Shown here piece by piece: positions 13,881 through 20,732 of a stretch of 20,732 nucleotides of DNA. A program made the position numbers and the translations under genes. The notes beneath the pieces are model-generated. The model ran no database searches. It was not told where the DNA came from and saw nothing but the letters and a program-made list of their open reading frames with translations. Source of the stretch: SLLG01 sp964403935 (GTDB lineage Bacteria; Verrucomicrobiota; Verrucomicrobiia; Opitutales; Oceanipulchritudinaceae); assembly GCA_964403935.1 (NCBI GenBank), contig CAYOIB010000047.1, forward strand, positions 1-20,732. Reading direction: 5' to 3'. Each line of letters begins with the position of its first letter. The stretch's first letter is position 1.

Positions 13881-16580
13881 TTACCAATCGCGACCCGAGG
13901 ACCGGATGTCAGAACCGGATGGGTCCTCTGAGAGTGGAAGCACTTTGCCGCGGTCGTCGAGAAGGTTCAATATCTGGTCAGCCTCTTCGGGACCTAGGGA
14001 GGTGTCCGTGAGCGCTTCGTCGTGTTCGCTTTCCCGCGGCTCAGGGTCATCGGAAGAGTCCGGGTCTGGCTCTTCGGGTTCCGAAGGGTCGCTTTCAGGC
14101 TCATCATCGGCGGCATCCTCATCCTCCGGCTGACCGTCGTCATCGTTCTCTGCTTCGTCGGATTCGCCATCGCCATCGCTTGGGCTCTCATTCTCGTCTT
14201 CGCCGCTGTTGTCTTCCTGGTTGTCGTCTCCGTCCGAGTCGTCCTTTCGAAAGACGGCAAAGAGATTGTGTTCGTTACTTTGAACAAGAGCGTAGGTCGT
14301 TGCCTCCTCAGGATGCTCGACCCCGGATCCCTCCCAATGGTCGAAAACAAAGCCTTCCGCTGGCATAGCCTGTATTTCAACGCGGCTGCCGATCGGGTGG
14401 TTCCCCCCGCCTTCAACCGTTCCCGCGTCCTCTTCGATTGGAATCAGGATCAACGACCATTCGCGCTCCATTATGGCCGTAACTGTCCGGTCTTCCGTCA
14501 TCGACACCGCAGACTCCGCCGCGGTGGGGTCGAGGACGCCGTCTCCCCGCCATTCCTTCCAGACGAACCCGCCCCGGGGTTCCGCTTTGATGGGTTGAAC
14601 GGAATCGATCTCGTAGAAGCCGCTGTTGCCCGCGCGTCCGCCAATATCAGGCTCTAGCTTCACGTTCAGCCGGTATGCATCGACAAAATGGGCTGTCACG
14701 TGGGCATCAGCCGTGAGCCGGACCGTTGTTTCAGCTGAATTTGGGTCAGCAACTTCAAGCGCGTCGCTATCCGTGCTCCAACGTTTGAAAGCATAGTACT
14801 CAAATGCTTCTGCTTTGATGGGGATCTCGGCACCCTCATCAAAAGTGCCGGATTCTCCCGCTGTTCCGAGATCGGGGTCAGCCGGGTCGACCGTGAGATT
14901 CCAGATACGGATGAACACTGCAGCTATACTCCGGTCTTGATCCAGCAAAACCGTTGTCTCGGCGTTCTCGGGATCTTCGATGCCTTGACCTTCCCAGCGA
15001 ACAAAGCGCCAGCCTTCATGGGCGCGGGCTTTTATGGGTGCGGAATAGCCGCGGGCATAGCTGCCGGCACCTGCTGTGCTTCCGCCTTCCGAAGGAGTTG
15101 CCTGAATCAGAAGTGTCCGGCTGATGACCTTGATAGAGGTCGAAACAAGGTTGGCATTGGTGTCCGCGTCAGTGGCTTCGGGATTCAGCTCCTTTGCGCT
15201 CTCGAAGTATTGCACGGCTTGGTTCCAGAGATCATGTGCTTTCTGAATATCATCCTCGGAGAGGGCTGCCTCACCGAGCTGATAAAGCGTATTCCCGAGA
15301 TTAAAGAAGGCGCGTTCCTGCGTCTCCGGCTTGGCGTGGAGCAAGGCTTTTTCAAAGGCGTCCCGCGCGCCTGCGTAGTCATTTACTCGATACAGGCTGA
15401 CGCCGTAGTTATAAAGTAAGGACGCATCATTTGGACGCCGCTCAAGGACGCGGGCGTAAGCTTCTGCGGAAGCGGCATATTCACCTTCTTCAAAAAGCCG
15501 TTGTCCTTCGATTGGGCTCCCATCGGTGGGTGATGTAAGAAGGACGCAGCTAAGGGCGAATGCCGCCAAGACCGCACCGCTGGATGGGCGGCGTCGAGTG
15601 GACAATGTTCGCTCGACAGCGAAGAGGGTGATCGCCAGTGCCAAAAACCACTGGAATCGATCGATAGGCACTTCTCGAATGCGCGTGCCTGTGTCTTCAG
15701 GTGGAATGGCTTCGCGAATGCGTTGATAGACAGTTTCAAGGCCTTCGCCGGCTCCGAGGTTTGTGTAGCTTCCGCCGGTTGCCGCGGCGATCGCGATCAG
15801 GGTGGATTCATCAACCTTGGTCAGAACGATATTGCCGTCCATGTCGCGATGGTAATCGGGCTGCCCATTGGGTCCGACCACGGGGATCGGGCTCCCTTCG
15901 GGGCTGCCGACGCCCACTGTGTGGATGACCATGCCTTGGTCGGCGGTGCGGCGGGCTTCGCGAATGCCTGCGGCCTCAAGGTCCTCTCCATCTGTAATGA
16001 TAACCAGAATACGATGGTTTCGATCATGGGTCATCGCGGCATTGGCTTCACGGATCGCCCGGCCAATGTCGGTTCCTGGAACGGGTATGATATCTGTATC
16101 GACGACTTGAAGGGTGTGGCGGAAACCTTCGTAATCAAGGGTCAGAGGGCATTGGAGAAAGGCGCGTCCAGCAAATGCAACAAGTCCCACACGATCGCCG
16201 TGCAGGCCGTTCACAAAATCGAGGATCGATAATTTGGCGCGCTCAAGGCGATTGGGACGAATGTCCTCCGCCGCCATGCTTCGGGAGGTGTCCAGCGCAA
16301 ACATGACATCGAGGCCCCGGCCTTCCTGTTCTTCCAGGTGCACACCCCATTGCGGACGGGCCAGGGCAAGGCCCGCACATGCCGTCGCCAGGAGAAAGAG
16401 CAGCGCTTTAAGGAGACGTCTGCGGGGGCTTGCGTTCTGACTGAGATAACGAAGGAGCTCCGGCGAAGCAAAGGCCTGAAGCCTTGCCGCCGATCGCTTC
16501 TCGGCCAGCCAGAAAAAGAGTCCGAGACAGAGCAGGACCGGAAGGGTAGCGTAGAGAATTATGGGATGGGCGAACTGCAT
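13881..16580 (-). CDS. batB: BatB-BatC fusion with four InlB-B-like repeats and an acidic linker
   Basis: This is an 899-residue fusion. Two membrane segments (6-25, 58-75) precede a von Willebrand A domain (about 88-290) with an intact MIDAS: DTSRS (97-101), T170 and TDGED (196-200). A third segment (309-324) closes the BatB part. A hydrophobic stretch at 334-350 looks like the former BatC signal peptide. TPR motifs occupy about 355-480. Residues 488-779 are four tandem repeats of about 72 residues, each with a P-I-K-A/E-I-Q-A strand, a W-x-G-like turn (W529, W601, W677, W749) and a closing A-V-F/A-H-F strand, as in divergent InlB B-repeats. Residues 780-855 are mostly Asp/Glu. The end (EEADQILNLLDDRGKVLPL) resembles BatC C-termini. 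Repeats of this type are not part of the BatB or BatC I know. Confidence 0.85.
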   Translation of the reverse strand: MQFAHPIILYATLPVLLCLGLFFWLAEKRSAARLQAFASPELLRYLSQNASPRRRLLKALLFLLATACAGLALARPQWGVHLEEQEGRGLDVMFALDTSRSMAAEDIRPNRLERAKLSILDFVNGLHGDRVGLVAFAGRAFLQCPLTLDYEGFRHTLQVVDTDIIPVPGTDIGRAIREANAAMTHDRNHRILVIITDGEDLEAAGIREARRTADQGMVIHTVGVGSPEGSPIPVVGPNGQPDYHRDMDGNIVLTKVDESTLIAIAAATGGSYTNLGAGEGLETVYQRIREAIPPEDTGTRIREVPIDRFQWFLALAITLFAVERTLSTRRRPSSGAVLAAFALSCVLLTSPTDGSPIEGQRLFEEGEYAASAEAYARVLERRPNDASLLYNYGVSLYRVNDYAGARDAFEKALLHAKPETQERAFFNLGNTLYQLGEAALSEDDIQKAHDLWNQAVQYFESAKELNPEATDADTNANLVSTSIKVISRTLLIQATPSEGGSTAGAGSYARGYSAPIKARAHEGWRFVRWEGQGIEDPENAETTVLLDQDRSIAAVFIRIWNLTVDPADPDLGTAGESGTFDEGAEIPIKAEAFEYYAFKRWSTDSDALEVADPNSAETTVRLTADAHVTAHFVDAYRLNVKLEPDIGGRAGNSGFYEIDSVQPIKAEPRGGFVWKEWRGDGVLDPTAAESAVSMTEDRTVTAIMEREWSLILIPIEEDAGTVEGGGNHPIGSRVEIQAMPAEGFVFDHWEGSGVEHPEEATTYALVQSNEHNLFAVFRKDDSDGDDNQEDNSGEDENESPSDGDGESDEAENDDDGQPEDEDAADDEPESDPSEPEEPDPDSSDDPEPRESEHDEALTDTSLGPEEADQILNLLDDRGKVLPLSEDPSGSDIRSSGRDW
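14244..15119 (-). repeat. Four tandem InlB-B-like protein repeats inside BatB-BatC
   Basis: The coding segment for residues 488-779 holds four units (488-558, 559-633, 634-706, 707-779). The conserved tryptophans are spaced 72, 76 and 72 residues apart. Units are well diverged from one another in protein sequence and show no obvious DNA-level identity, so this is an old array and not a recent tandem duplication. Confidence 0.75.
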
Positions 16581-16588
16581 GGGATCGC

Positions 16589-17617
16589 TCAGGGAAGACG
16601 TCGGAAACGAGTATTGAGAAGAAGGAATTCGCTCAACAAGAGGGTGAGCCCAGCAGATAGGGGTATCCAGAATAACTCGCGGTAGAGCCGTCGCACATCG
16701 AGGGTCACTTCATTCTGTTCAAGTGCATCAATGTCGGCGTAAACCTCTCGCAGTTGTTCGGCGTCCGTCGCATGGAAGTAGCGGCCATCGGTCATTTCAG
16801 CGATCTTCTGGAGTGAAACCAGGTCGATGTCGGACTGGCCGTATCTGAGCACCGGCGTTCCATCGCGTCGGCGCGCGGGTTTCCCATCCTCGTCCCATTG
16901 CACAGGGTAGGGGACGGCCCCGGTTTCACCGACACCAATGGTGTAAACGCGGATCCCATAGGCGGCCGCTGCCTGGGCCGCTTGAAGGGGTTCGATAAGT
17001 CCACGGTTGTTGGCCCCATCCGTTAAAAGAACAATAATCCGGCTTGGAGAACTGCGGTCTTGCAGGCGGCGCACACTGGTTGCCAGGGCTGTTCCAATAG
17101 CTGTTCCATCCTCAATGGACCCAATTTCCAGACTTTCTGCCCGCTTAATGATCCATCGATAATCGAGAGTCAAAGGGGATGCCAGAAAGGCGTCGCCCGC
17201 GAACGCGACCAGCCCCATTCGATCGCTTCTTCGATGCTCAATGAAGTCGGCGAGAACTGACTTTACAACAGTGAGGCGGTCCACCGGTTTCCCGTTCAGT
17301 TCAAAGTCGTGCGCCCACATTGAGGTGGAAAGATCGATGGCGATGAGGATATCAATGCCGCTCGCTTCAATACGGTTTGTCTCTGTGCCCGCTTGAGGAC
17401 GTGCGAGGGCGATAATCAGGAGCGTTAGAGAAAAGAGGCGAAGTCCAATGAGAAGACGGCCCGCCCGCGACCGGATCGAAGCAGAAATCTGCCGGACTAA
17501 TGCAATCGACGGAAAGCTCAGGGAAGCGTGATTACCAGGCCGGCCCATCAGGTAAGCTATGAGCGGAAGAAGGAGGAGAAGCCACAGCCACTCGGGGTTG
17601 GCAAAGCGGAATATCAT
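16589..17617 (-). CDS. batA: BatA, membrane-anchored von Willebrand A protein
   Basis: This 342-residue VWA protein has an N-terminal membrane segment (about 7-25), a second at about 55-72, the VWA domain (about 85-295) and a C-terminal segment (about 316-335). The MIDAS is complete: DLSTS (95-99), the DGTAIG threonine and LLTDGANN. The paired membrane anchors with ALARPQ between the second segment and the domain are typical of BatA/BatB. It overlaps the DUF4381 gene by four bases (ATGA) and is followed after eight bases by the BatB-BatC fusion. VWA proteins next to MoxR ATPases are thought to bind the ATPase or its substrates through the metal site. Confidence 0.92.
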   Translation of the reverse strand: MIFRFANPEWLWLLLLLPLIAYLMGRPGNHASLSFPSIALVRQISASIRSRAGRLLIGLRLFSLTLLIIALARPQAGTETNRIEASGIDILIAIDLSTSMWAHDFELNGKPVDRLTVVKSVLADFIEHRRSDRMGLVAFAGDAFLASPLTLDYRWIIKRAESLEIGSIEDGTAIGTALATSVRRLQDRSSPSRIIVLLTDGANNRGLIEPLQAAQAAAAYGIRVYTIGVGETGAVPYPVQWDEDGKPARRRDGTPVLRYGQSDIDLVSLQKIAEMTDGRYFHATDAEQLREVYADIDALEQNEVTLDVRRLYRELFWIPLSAGLTLLLSEFLLLNTRFRRLP

Positions 17618-18249
17618 TCGGTCGAAGTAACAGAGACGCCAGTCGCGCCAGTCGTGCCAGTCGCCTCGGTCGGTGGGCGTTGATGTGCCTCAACTGCGGT
17701 AATGAACTTGTTTGCCAGAGCGATCAGCTCAATTCGATCGGAAGGCGGCAGCTCCTGACGCGCAAATTTAACGATATCGCACTGCTCAAGAAATGAGGAA
17801 AGGGGCGCGCGCGCCGGCTCGTTCAGACCACTGTCCTGAAACTCGCGCAGAAACTCTTCCGTGGTTCGCTCCGTAGCCGGGAGGTGGAGAGCATCTTCAA
17901 TGAAAAGACGTAAGATGCCGGAGGCTCGCACGGAAAATAGCTCGGCGGAAAGAGTCGATGATGCTTGCTCCAGTTCTTTCAATGTATCGCGGGCTTGTTG
18001 GAATATGTTTCTTATTAAGGGTTGAGACGTGGATGGCGGGGTTCGCCGTTTTCGGAGATACCATGTCAGAAGTGCCAGGAGCAGGACAACCAGAAGGCCG
18101 CTTCCGAGCCATACCCACTTCGCAAATGTCCAAAGTTGAATGGGCTCACGGATGTCAATGAGTTCCGCCTGTGCAACCACGAGGTTAGGCAGCAGGAAAC
18201 TGGCCCACAACCAGCAATAATCAGGAAGCCGTGTAGTGGAAATCCTCAT
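17614..18249 (-). CDS. DUF4381-type membrane protein of the MoxR/Bat operon
   Basis: This 211-residue protein has a signal peptide or first membrane segment (about 11-28), a second segment at 45-65 (WVWLGSGLLVVLLLALLTWY), and a helical cytoplasmic-type domain. That domain contains SGILRLFIEDALHLPATERT, TTEEFLREF and FLEQCDIVKFARQELP, the pattern of the DUF4381 proteins found between DUF58 and BatA genes. It overlaps both neighbours by four bases. The last 20 residues are Thr/Gly/Ala-rich; the DNA there is a short run of GCCAGTCGY-like 9-base units (about 17638-17665 on the + strand), so the tail length may vary between strains. Function is unknown beyond this association. Confidence 0.78.
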   Translation of the reverse strand: MRISTTRLPDYCWLWASFLLPNLVVAQAELIDIREPIQLWTFAKWVWLGSGLLVVLLLALLTWYLRKRRTPPSTSQPLIRNIFQQARDTLKELEQASSTLSAELFSVRASGILRLFIEDALHLPATERTTEEFLREFQDSGLNEPARAPLSSFLEQCDIVKFARQELPPSDRIELIALANKFITAVEAHQRPPTEATGTTGATGVSVTSTE

Positions 18250-19205
18250 CGGCGGCGCTCCCGACGGCGAAAGAAGGCACGGATCGCCGTGATATAAGGT
18301 TCAGTTGTTGTGATGCTGATATGATCGACACCGCTTTTCCTGAAGATGCTGGCGAGACGGTTCCGCCGCGCGGTGTTCTCGCGCTCATAAAGAGCCCGTA
18401 TCTGACGGCTGGAGGTATTCACTTCCACGAGCTGACCTGTCTCCGCATCTTCCAGGACGATCATTCCTACATTGGGGAGGGTCTGCTCGCGTGGGTCATG
18501 GAGCTCGATCGCAATCAGATCATGGCGTTGATTGGCGACCGCAAGCGTGCGAGGAAGCGATGTGCGCGCGGTTGATGGGGTCATGAGCGAACTTGATAGT
18601 GTTTCCTCAGTTATGAAATCGCTGAGCAGAAAACATACAGTGCGGCGTTTGAGAACACGCAGGAGATAACGGAGGGATCCGGATATATCTGTTCTTCGAC
18701 CTTGGGGCTGAAAGAAGAGGATCTCCCGGATGACCCGCAAGACATGGGAGCGGCCTTTCTTGGGTGCGATGAATTTCTCAACTTTGTCAGAGAACAGCAA
18801 GAGACCGACCTTGTCGTTGTTGCGTGTGGCGGAGAGCGCCAGCACGCTTGCCAGCTCAGCGGCGATTTCACGCTTGCTTGCAGCACCCGAACCAAAATCG
18901 TTAGACCCCGAAACATCCACGGCCAGCATGATGCTGAGTTCACGTTCTTCTTCATAGACCTTCAGGAATGGATGATCCATTTTGGCCGTCACATTCCAGT
19001 CGATCGCACGAACATCATCACCTGGATGGTACTCCCGAACTTCTGCAAAATCCATCCCCGCACCCTTGAAAACTGAATGGTACGCGCCAACAAGCGTATC
19101 GTCGACAAAGCGGCGACTCCGGATCTCGATCTGGCGAACTTTCTTCAGGATCGCCCGTGTTTTTTCAGATTGTTCGGACACGTTATCAAGGGCTTCGACC
19201 GACAA
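18246..19205 (-). CDS. DUF58 domain protein of the MoxR/Bat operon
   Basis: This 319-residue soluble protein belongs to the DUF58 family, a VWA-like fold partnered with MoxR ATPases. The family signature is clear at about 40-90: GAGMDFAEVREYHPGDDVRA, then IDWNVTAKMDHPFLKVYEEE. A MIDAS-like DVSGS (97-101) follows. The C-terminal part is charged and ends in an arginine cluster. The start is a TTG at 19205, because no ATG lies near the N-terminus; a GTG eight codons in is an alternative. It begins 47 bases after moxR and overlaps DUF4381 by four bases. Confidence 0.9.
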   Translation of the reverse strand: MSVEALDNVSEQSEKTRAILKKVRQIEIRSRRFVDDTLVGAYHSVFKGAGMDFAEVREYHPGDDVRAIDWNVTAKMDHPFLKVYEEERELSIMLAVDVSGSNDFGSGAASKREIAAELASVLALSATRNNDKVGLLLFSDKVEKFIAPKKGRSHVLRVIREILFFQPQGRRTDISGSLRYLLRVLKRRTVCFLLSDFITEETLSSSLMTPSTARTSLPRTLAVANQRHDLIAIELHDPREQTLPNVGMIVLEDAETGQLVEVNTSSRQIRALYERENTARRNRLASIFRKSGVDHISITTTEPYITAIRAFFRRRERRR

Positions 19206-19252
19206 TTGATGGGTCGTGGGTAAACTCTACAGAAGAGCGGGTGCCAGTGAAA

Positions 19253-20251
19253 TTAAGGCACCGGAAGGGTATCAAAGATACGCTTGAGAAGACTCTCGGA
19301 AGTGACTTCTTCGGCTTCCGCTTCATAAGTCAGCATGACACGGTGACGTAATACATCCATACCCATGACTTTGACATCTTGCGGCGTCACGTAGCCACGG
19401 CCCTGCATGAACGCCCAGGCTTTCCCTGCGAGCGTGAGAGCAATGGTTGCGCGTGGGCTTGCGCCAAACTGGATGAAGTCGCGGAGTTCCACCAAGCCGT
19501 GTTCTTCCGGATAACGGGTCGTATGAATGAGCTCGACAATGTAATCCTTCACCTTGTCGTCGACATAGACTTCATTCACGAGCAGGCGTGCCTGAAGGAT
19601 CTGGTCAATGCTGACGACAGCATTTGCCTCGGGCAAAGCTGACGTCGTTGCCATGCGATCGAGGATGCCACGTTCCTCTTCTTTTGTCGGATAGCCGATA
19701 CGGAGCTTCATCATGAAGCGGTCGACCTGTGCCTCTGGAAGCGGGTAGGTGCCCTCTTGGTCGATGGGGTTTTCCGTGGCGAGAACAAGGAAGGGCTTGG
19801 GAAGTGGAAAGGTTGTATCTCCAATCGTGACCTGCCGCTCTTGCATAGACTCAAGCAGTGCACTCTGGACCTTGGCGGGTGCTCGATTGATTTCATCAGC
19901 GAGGATGATGTTAGCAAAGATCGGGCCTTTCTTGGTCGTGAATTCGCCGCTCTTGGGGTTGAAAACCAAGGTGCCCAGAATGTCCGCAGGCAGTAGGTCA
20001 GGCGTGAATTGCAGACGGGCAAAATCGGCCTGAATGGCCGAGGCCAAGGTGCGCACAGAGAGTGTCTTGGCCAATCCCGGAACGCCTTCGAGCAAAACAT
20101 GGCCGTTAGCCAGCAAACCGACGATCAGGCGATCGACCAGGTAACGCTGGCCAATGACAACTCGCCCAATTTCTGCTTGTAGTTCCGGAATCCAAGTAGA
20201 GGCCTGTTTGATCTTTTCGCTCAGGCTCTGGAGATCGAGTGTATCTGTCAT
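19253..20251 (-). CDS. moxR: MoxR-family AAA+ ATPase
   Basis: This 332-residue AAA+ ATPase of the MoxR family leads the operon. Its Walker A is GVPGLAKT (56-63), its Walker B is IILADEIN (115-122) and sensor 1 lies in VLATENPIDQEGTYPLPEAQ (156-175). The VDRFMM arginine motif follows, then the C-terminal lid (AAA_lid_2) with ASPRATIAL. MoxR proteins act with VWA proteins as chaperones that activate or assemble other proteins; here the partners are DUF58, BatA and BatB-BatC. It is the first gene of a seven-gene block transcribed to 11311, with its promoter somewhere in 20252-20450, where I could not identify a convincing one. There is no Shine-Dalgarno sequence before the ATG. Confidence 0.94.
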   Translation of the reverse strand: MTDTLDLQSLSEKIKQASTWIPELQAEIGRVVIGQRYLVDRLIVGLLANGHVLLEGVPGLAKTLSVRTLASAIQADFARLQFTPDLLPADILGTLVFNPKSGEFTTKKGPIFANIILADEINRAPAKVQSALLESMQERQVTIGDTTFPLPKPFLVLATENPIDQEGTYPLPEAQVDRFMMKLRIGYPTKEEERGILDRMATTSALPEANAVVSIDQILQARLLVNEVYVDDKVKDYIVELIHTTRYPEEHGLVELRDFIQFGASPRATIALTLAGKAWAFMQGRGYVTPQDVKVMGMDVLRHRVMLTYEAEAEEVTSESLLKRIFDTLPVP

Positions 20252-20450
20252 AGTGGTAGTATCAGAAGTCTGAAGGCTTCGACGTACTGGCCACGAAGGC
20301 GTTCAAGGCAACGAAAAAGGCTGATTACACTTATCTTCACGGTCGATAGAATTCCCCGACGCTGTCTTTGGTCCAGGGTCAGAGTCAGGAGTTCCGGGGG
20401 TTATGGCAGGGCGTGGAACAGGTCGATTCTATTCTTAAGGAAACTTCGCC

Positions 20451-20639
20451 GTGACGACAGCGCCTCAAGCTTCAGTCGACCTTCTGAGCCGAGGCTTCAT
20501 CGCTCTCGTGCTGGGCGAAGCCGCTTCGAAATGTCTTGGTGTAGAAGGTCCACTTGAACAGGGGAGGATCATATTTGATTCAGAGCCGTCCGCCCATGAT
20601 TGGATTCTACGGATTCACCTTGCCCAGCTAGAGAGGTGA
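20451..20639 (+). CDS. Small hypothetical protein divergent from moxR
   Basis: This is a 62-codon frame with a GTG start. I do not recognise the family. The product is mixed helical (DLLSRGFIALVLGEAASKCL), with one cysteine and no membrane segment or metal motif. Support for coding comes from its junction: the TGA at 20637-20639 overlaps a GTG at 20636, the usual arrangement of coupled genes. Against it are its small size and the lack of a ribosome site. It may be a true short gene or chance. Confidence 0.35.
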   Translation: MTTAPQASVDLLSRGFIALVLGEAASKCLGVEGPLEQGRIIFDSEPSAHDWILRIHLAQLER

Positions 20640-20732
20640 CAGCCCGGCAGCCGTATACCCACACGTAAAACATTGTACCTTCTGCGGTAGCAATGTGCAG
20701 CTCCCCCATTCAGTCCGGATTTTCGACCGGGG
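20636..20732 (+). pseudogene. Possible frameshifted start of a zinc-ribbon gene, cut by the window edge
   Basis: From the GTG at 20636 the frame reads MTARQPYTH and then stops at 20666. Two bases later in register, another frame reads VKHCTFCGSNVQLPHSVRIF and stays open to the window end. CTFCGS is a typical zinc-ribbon CxxC knuckle. Removing one AC from the CACAC at 20660-20664 would join the two into one protein. The second frame has no start codon of its own after its last stop at 20629. So this is either a two-base error, a real frameshift, or coincidence. The product is not identifiable. Confidence 0.3.

Noticed and set aside
14022..14657. 211-codon hydrophobic open frame on the + strand
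   Set aside because: It is the reverse of the Asp/Glu-rich and repeat region of BatB-BatC; GAx codons on one strand read as hydrophobic residues on the other. No start context or family.
20670..20696. Terminator-like inverted repeat ACATTGTACC / GGTA-G-CAATGT
   Set aside because: It needs a bulge, has no T-tract, and overlaps the possible zinc-ribbon coding frame.
1..20732. CRISPR array, tRNA, rRNA, prophage or transposase genes
   Set aside because: I saw no regularly spaced repeats, no tRNA cloverleaf, no rRNA sequence and no transposase or integrase motifs.

Overview
The window looks like chromosome of a Gram-negative, moderately GC-rich bacterium. The mix of genes (an OprP-type outer-membrane porin, the MoxR-DUF58-DUF4381-BatA-BatB order, DUF6448 and CsbD-like small proteins) and the scarcity of clear Shine-Dalgarno sequences suggest Verrucomicrobiota, perhaps the Opitutia branch. 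That placement is inference; there is no rRNA or marker gene here to prove it.

Region 1 (1-6483, + strand) is a sulfate-uptake operon. It holds an Rrf2-family regulator with a four-cysteine cluster and a candidate operator directly in front of it, a YezD/DUF2292 small protein translationally coupled to it, an OprP/OprO-like porin, a lipoprotein sulfate-binding protein, the CysT and CysW permeases, and the CysA ATPase. CysA is split by exactly 100 Ns flanked by an identical 55-bp sequence. Collapsing that duplicated overlap restores one intact 356-residue CysA frame, so the break is an assembly artefact and not a pseudogene.

Region 2 (6484-9085) holds a secreted DUF6448 protein (+), a strong convergent hairpin, a 59-residue CsbD-like protein (-) and a tRNA nucleotidyltransferase with an HD domain (-). 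Region 3 (9202-11117, + strand) is a two-gene partner-switching module. One protein carries a response-regulator receiver, a PP2C/SpoIIE phosphatase and an RsbW-like kinase; the next gene is its STAS-domain anti-sigma antagonist. The domain order matches HsbR/HsbA of Pseudomonas aeruginosa.

Region 4 (20251 down to 11311, - strand) is a complete seven-gene MoxR/Bat (aerotolerance-type) operon: MoxR, DUF58, DUF4381, BatA, a BatB-BatC fusion, BatD and BatE. The MoxR AAA+ ATPase and the von Willebrand A proteins probably form an envelope chaperone or assembly system. The most unusual feature of the window is in the BatB-BatC fusion: four tandem InlB-B-like repeats of about 72 residues and a highly acidic linker lie between the TPRs and the BatC-type C-terminus. 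Region 5 (20451-20732, + strand) has a small unknown ORF followed by what looks like the start of a zinc-ribbon gene, out of frame by two bases and cut by the window edge.
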